Origin: CADEDV01 sp964596345
GTDB lineage: Bacteria; Bacteroidota; Bacteroidia; Chitinophagales; Chitinophagaceae
Length of the DNA: 64,000 bases
Assembly (NCBI GenBank): GCA_964596345.1
Contig: CAZQSZ010000005.1
Coordinates: 353,098-417,097 of the forward strand
Reading direction: 5' to 3'
The notes under the pieces are model-generated. The model had not been told where the DNA came from, did not search any database, and saw only the letters and a program-made list of their open reading frames with translations. The position numbers and the translations under genes are program-made. Shown piece by piece: positions 61,160 to 64,000 of the stretch; position 1 is the stretch's first letter, and each line of letters starts with the position of its first letter.

Positions 61160-62560
61160 ATGAACAAATTATTGCTGTCCCTTTTCTTTTTCGGCATCAC
61201 AGTTTCTGTTGCTTCTCAGAAAGTATATTTTGTCTATCTCCAGTCTGAGCAGGAACAGCCTTTTTTTGTGAAACTGAATGAGAAAGTTCACAGTTCTTCT
61301 GTATCCGGTTACCTGATTCTATCTAAACTAAAAGACAGCAGCTACATTATTAATGTAGGGTTTCCGCAAAATAAATGGCCTGAACAGCGGTTTGCTATCG
61401 ACATAAAGGCAAAAGACCATGGATTTCTATTAAAAAATTTCGGAGACAAGGGCTGGGGTTTATTTGATATGCAATCGCTGGCAGTTCAGATGTCGCTGAC
61501 AACGGTTAATAAAGAGATTAGTAATACAGATAAGAAACCGGTGTCTGCCTTTACAGATATACTGGCAAAAGCGGCTGATGATTCTACATTGCGGGTAAGA
61601 CCTGTCGTAGCTAAAGCAGAGGCGAAGAAGCCTGAAATAAAAATTACTGAGGTTGCAAAGAAGGAGGAGATAAAGCCAGCAATAGTCAAGCCTGATGTCA
61701 TAAAAGCCGAAGAAAATAAGCCGGTCATAAAGACGGAGGAACTTGCAAAAAAAGAAGAGCTAAAATCTGTCGTGGCTGATACTGTTTTGGCAACGATAAA
61801 AGACACAAAAGCTGAAATTACAAATGAACCTGTTGCAACAAAGCCCCCGGTAATAGAAGAAAAGCCAGTTGTTAAAACAGAAGAGCCAATAGCTGAGGCC
61901 AATAAAGAAAAGCAGGCTGATGTAATAACGGATAATCCGCCAGCAGCAGCCGAAGTATATAAGAAGTCTGTGGTGATAAGAAAAGGGGAGAGTTCTACCA
62001 CGGAAGGTTTTGGATTGACATTTATTGATGAGTTTTCAAATGGATCAAGAGATACGATCCGTATCCTGATTCCAAACCCGAAGCCGGTAGCCGGCGTGGT
62101 AAAGCAAGAACCCAAACAGGAAAAGAAGTTCCTGGATATAACAAACGATACTACTGCGGTAAACAAGGAAGTTATACAATCTGCTAAAGGAGAAGTAAAG
62201 CAAGAAGAGGCTGTAAAGCAAAATAATCAGCCGGTTGTTACTGTTGAAAAGACCCCGTTAGTAGCAGCTTGTAAAGAAGTCGCCATGGAGTCGGATTTCT
62301 TAAAACTTCGGAAAAACATGGCATCTGCGGAAACAGATGATGATATGATCGATGAGGCTAAGAAATATTTTAACAGTAAGTGTTTTGCAACCAGCCAGAT
62401 TAAGAATCTCAGTACTCTGTTCCTGAATGAGGCGGGTAAGTATAAGTTTTTTGACCTTGCCTATCAATATGCGTCTGATCCTGCAAATTTCAGATCACTT
62501 GAGTCTGAATTGAAGGAGGAGTATTATATCAACCGGTTTAAAGCTATGCTGCGCAATTAA
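61160..62560 (+). CDS. DUF4476 domain protein with long Lys/Glu/Pro linker
   Basis: A 466-residue exported protein: signal peptide MNKLLLSLFFFGITVSVAS, a beta-rich N-terminal domain (about 20-115), a long disordered linker (about 120-370) of repeated K-P-x-I-K, AKKEE and TEEP-type units, and a C-terminal DUF4476 domain (about 370-466: ACKEVAMESDFLKLRKNMAS in part and IKNLSTLFLNEAGKYKFFDLAYQYASD in part). Function is unknown. truA follows after five bases. Confidence 0.85.
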   Translation: MNKLLLSLFFFGITVSVASQKVYFVYLQSEQEQPFFVKLNEKVHSSSVSGYLILSKLKDSSYIINVGFPQNKWPEQRFAIDIKAKDHGFLLKNFGDKGWGLFDMQSLAVQMSLTTVNKEISNTDKKPVSAFTDILAKAADDSTLRVRPVVAKAEAKKPEIKITEVAKKEEIKPAIVKPDVIKAEENKPVIKTEELAKKEELKSVVADTVLATIKDTKAEITNEPVATKPPVIEEKPVVKTEEPIAEANKEKQADVITDNPPAAAEVYKKSVVIRKGESSTTEGFGLTFIDEFSNGSRDTIRILIPNPKPVAGVVKQEPKQEKKFLDITNDTTAVNKEVIQSAKGEVKQEEAVKQNNQPVVTVEKTPLVAACKEVAMESDFLKLRKNMASAETDDDMIDEAKKYFNSKCFATSQIKNLSTLFLNEAGKYKFFDLAYQYASDPANFRSLESELKEEYYINRFKAMLRN

Positions 62561-62565
62561 TCATT

Positions 62566-63306
62566 ATGTCCCGGTATTTTTTAGAAATTTCATATAAAGG
62601 CACTGCTTACAGTGGTTTTCAAACACAGGAGAATGCGAACACCATCCAGGCTGAAGTTGAAAAGGCTTTCCTGGTATTGCAAAAGGAAAGGGTAACGATG
62701 ACCGGCTCGTCCAGGACTGATGCCGGAGTTCATGCACAGCAGAATTTTTTTCACTTTGATTATGGTGGAATAATTCACCCTCAGTTTCTGTATAAGATCA
62801 ATGCGATTCTTCCGGCTGATATTGTTATTCAGGGACTAAAGCCCGTAAATGACAATGCCCACTGCAGGTTTGATGCAGTGAGCCGGGAGTACAAGTATTT
62901 CATTTACCGGAAAAAAAATCCTTTCCTGCAGGATAGAGCTTTTTTTTATCCATATAAGCTGGATATGGAATTACTGGAAATAGCAGCCGAAATAGTTAAG
63001 GAGTATCATGATTTCACATCTTTTTCGAAGCGGAATACTCAGGTAAAGACATTCAGCTGTGATATTATAAGTAGCCAATGGCTTCAGTACGAAGGTTGCC
63101 TGGTATATAATGTAAAGGGAAACAGGTTTCTGAGAGGGATGGTAAGAGCTTTAACTGCCACAATGCTTAAAGTTGGCACGGGAAAGCTCAGCATAGATGA
63201 ATTCCGGGCGATAATTGATGCAAAAGACTGTACCAAAGCGAGTTTTGCTGTTCCGGCGCATGGACTTTTTCTAGTGTCAGTTCAGTACCCTCAAATCCGG
63301 GAATAG
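62566..63306 (+). CDS. truA: tRNA pseudouridine(38-40) synthase TruA
   Basis: A 246-residue enzyme making pseudouridine at positions 38-40 of tRNA anticodon arms. The catalytic aspartate is in GSSRTDAGVHA, and IEISYKGTAYSGFQ-like N-terminal strands and KGNRFLRGMVRALTATMLKVG complete the signature. Length is typical. It precedes the rRNA operon by ~645 bases. Confidence 0.96.
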   Translation: MSRYFLEISYKGTAYSGFQTQENANTIQAEVEKAFLVLQKERVTMTGSSRTDAGVHAQQNFFHFDYGGIIHPQFLYKINAILPADIVIQGLKPVNDNAHCRFDAVSREYKYFIYRKKNPFLQDRAFFYPYKLDMELLEIAAEIVKEYHDFTSFSKRNTQVKTFSCDIISSQWLQYEGCLVYNVKGNRFLRGMVRALTATMLKVGTGKLSIDEFRAIIDAKDCTKASFAVPAHGLFLVSVQYPQIRE

Positions 63307-63388
63307 CCGTTCTAAAAAAAGTTACTGGCTGAAACCCTTACTGATGGCCTTTTTCACCGGTTTAACGGGTATTATTTGTAAAAAAGTT

Positions 63389-63418
63389 TTGGCAGCAAAC
63401 CTTTCACCCTTATCTTTG
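63389..63418 (+). promoter_or_regulatory. rRNA operon promoter P1
   Basis: TTG (63389), 19 bases, TATCTTTG (63411). A CCCG...CGGG hairpin follows in the early transcript. Confidence 0.88.
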
Positions 63419-63501
63419 CACCCCGCTTGAAAAAACGGGTAGCTCTCTGAAGATTGTGAATTGACACTGAAGCATATAGCAGAAGAATAGATCAGAAAAA
63501 G

Positions 63502-63532
63502 TTGGCAGATAAATCACACATCCTTACCTTTG
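63502..63532 (+). promoter_or_regulatory. rRNA operon promoter P2
   Basis: TTG (63502), 20 bases, TACCTTTG (63525), followed by CCCGAATAAAAACGG. Confidence 0.88.
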
Positions 63533-63613
63533 CAACCCGAATAAAAACGGCAGTTCTTAAAAGTAATGTGAATACGGTGTGAGGCAAATGTGAACAAAAC
63601 TGAGCTTTAAAAT

Positions 63614-63643
63614 TTGCTGGTAAGATTTGAACCCTTACCTTTG
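63614..63643 (+). promoter_or_regulatory. rRNA operon promoter P3
   Basis: TTG (63614), 19 bases, TACCTTTG (63636), followed by CCGCCTTTAAAAAAAGG. Confidence 0.88.
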
Positions 63644-63740
63644 CCGTCCGCCTTTAAAAAAAGGTAGTAGCTCTTCACAAAACAATTTGATTTTCATTCC
63701 AAAGTGATCGGTATTTTTTGAAAAATAAATGCTGAAAAAT

Positions 63741-63770
63741 TTGGTAGAAATAAAACGGCCCTTACCTTTG
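63741..63770 (+). promoter_or_regulatory. rRNA operon promoter P4
   Basis: TTG (63741), 19 bases, TACCTTTG (63763), followed by CCCGTTCAAAAAACGGG. This is the copy closest to 16S, about 180 bases upstream. Confidence 0.88.
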
Positions 63771-63950
63771 CACTCCCGTTCAAAAAACGGGTGGCTGGTA
63801 AAGCCAAAAGATCTTTGAAAGTTGGGAAACAATAGCACTTTAATCAGATAGCCTCTGATTAAAACTTATAGGTAAGTCAAGCGAATAACATTCGATTTGA
63901 CACGTTAATTTTCTCTTGAGAATTTTATACTGTCAGTATCAAACTTCATT

Positions 63951-64000
<50 letters not shown>

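Noticed and set aside
61486..62166. A 226-codon frame opposite the DUF4476 gene
   Set aside because: It is the antisense of the Lys/Glu-rich linker, which produces long Ser/Phe-rich shadow frames.

Overview
The window looks like a chromosome segment of a Bacteroidota bacterium, most likely of the Chitinophagaceae type. Supporting signs are a SusC/SusD pair with an ECF sigma factor and FecR-type anti-sigma factor, LytTR regulators, an RteC-like protein, DUF4476 and DUF4136 proteins, TAnnTTTG-type promoters before the rRNA operon, and a tRNA gene without an encoded CCA. The genus cannot be fixed from the sequence alone.

Layout. (1) Bases 1-7241 are chromosomal: the end of a papain-like peptidase, a hotdog-fold protein, a beta-CASP metallo-hydrolase, a DUF4136 lipoprotein, and a phosphorelay (LytTR response regulator, HPt protein, divergent hybrid histidine kinase). 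(2) Bases 7242-52378 form a ~45.1 kb integrated element. It is bounded by a 26-bp direct repeat of the 3' end of tRNA-Glu, with an IntDOT-like tyrosine recombinase just inside the right end and candidate integrase arm sites at both ends. (3) Bases 52379-64000 are chromosomal again: tRNA-Glu, gap, pgk, a sugar dehydrogenase-like lipoprotein, LemA and two TPM-domain proteins, an M1 aminopeptidase, a DUF4476 protein, truA, four tandem rRNA promoters and the first ~50 bases of 16S rRNA.

The element carries, left to right: a small phage-like module (DUF5675 and two short membrane proteins), a thioredoxin-like protein, a DUF6943 gene between two 111-bp repeats, a FISUMP lipoprotein, an Mrr-like nuclease, a UvrD-like helicase, an ImmA/IrrE protease with a small partner, and a sigma factor. 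Divergent from that sigma factor is a ubiquitin-like conjugation operon (Ubl, E2-like, JAB-E1 fusion, DUF6527). Then come a HigBA toxin-antitoxin pair, a KAP NTPase, a type IIG restriction-modification enzyme, an HNH protein, a TraB-like protein, element-maintenance genes, a HEPN-like protein, and an ECF sigma/FecR/SusC/SusD/redoxin operon with no carbohydrate-active enzyme. LytTR, RteC and a second ECF sigma factor follow. It is best read as a defence and fitness island. I see no relaxase or conjugation genes.

The most interesting part is 15.3-21.7 kb. The sigma-factor operon and the ubiquitin-like operon face away from each other across 141 bases. This gap holds three copies of TGTCACGGTTnnnGATT, two pointing to the sigma gene and one to the Ubl gene, each outermost copy ending 25-27 bases from a start codon. 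The JAMM protease site is complete, yet the E2-like protein contains no cysteine and the E1 lacks the usual cysteine cluster. The Ubl ends in Gly-Gly-Lys, so removal of one residue would expose the diglycine.

A second theme is a family of GC-rich palindromic repeats (CCTCCCCC...GGGGG) scattered over 31-48 kb and also inside genes, where they are translated in frame: several in the FecR protein, four in a replication-type protein and one in the SusC leader.
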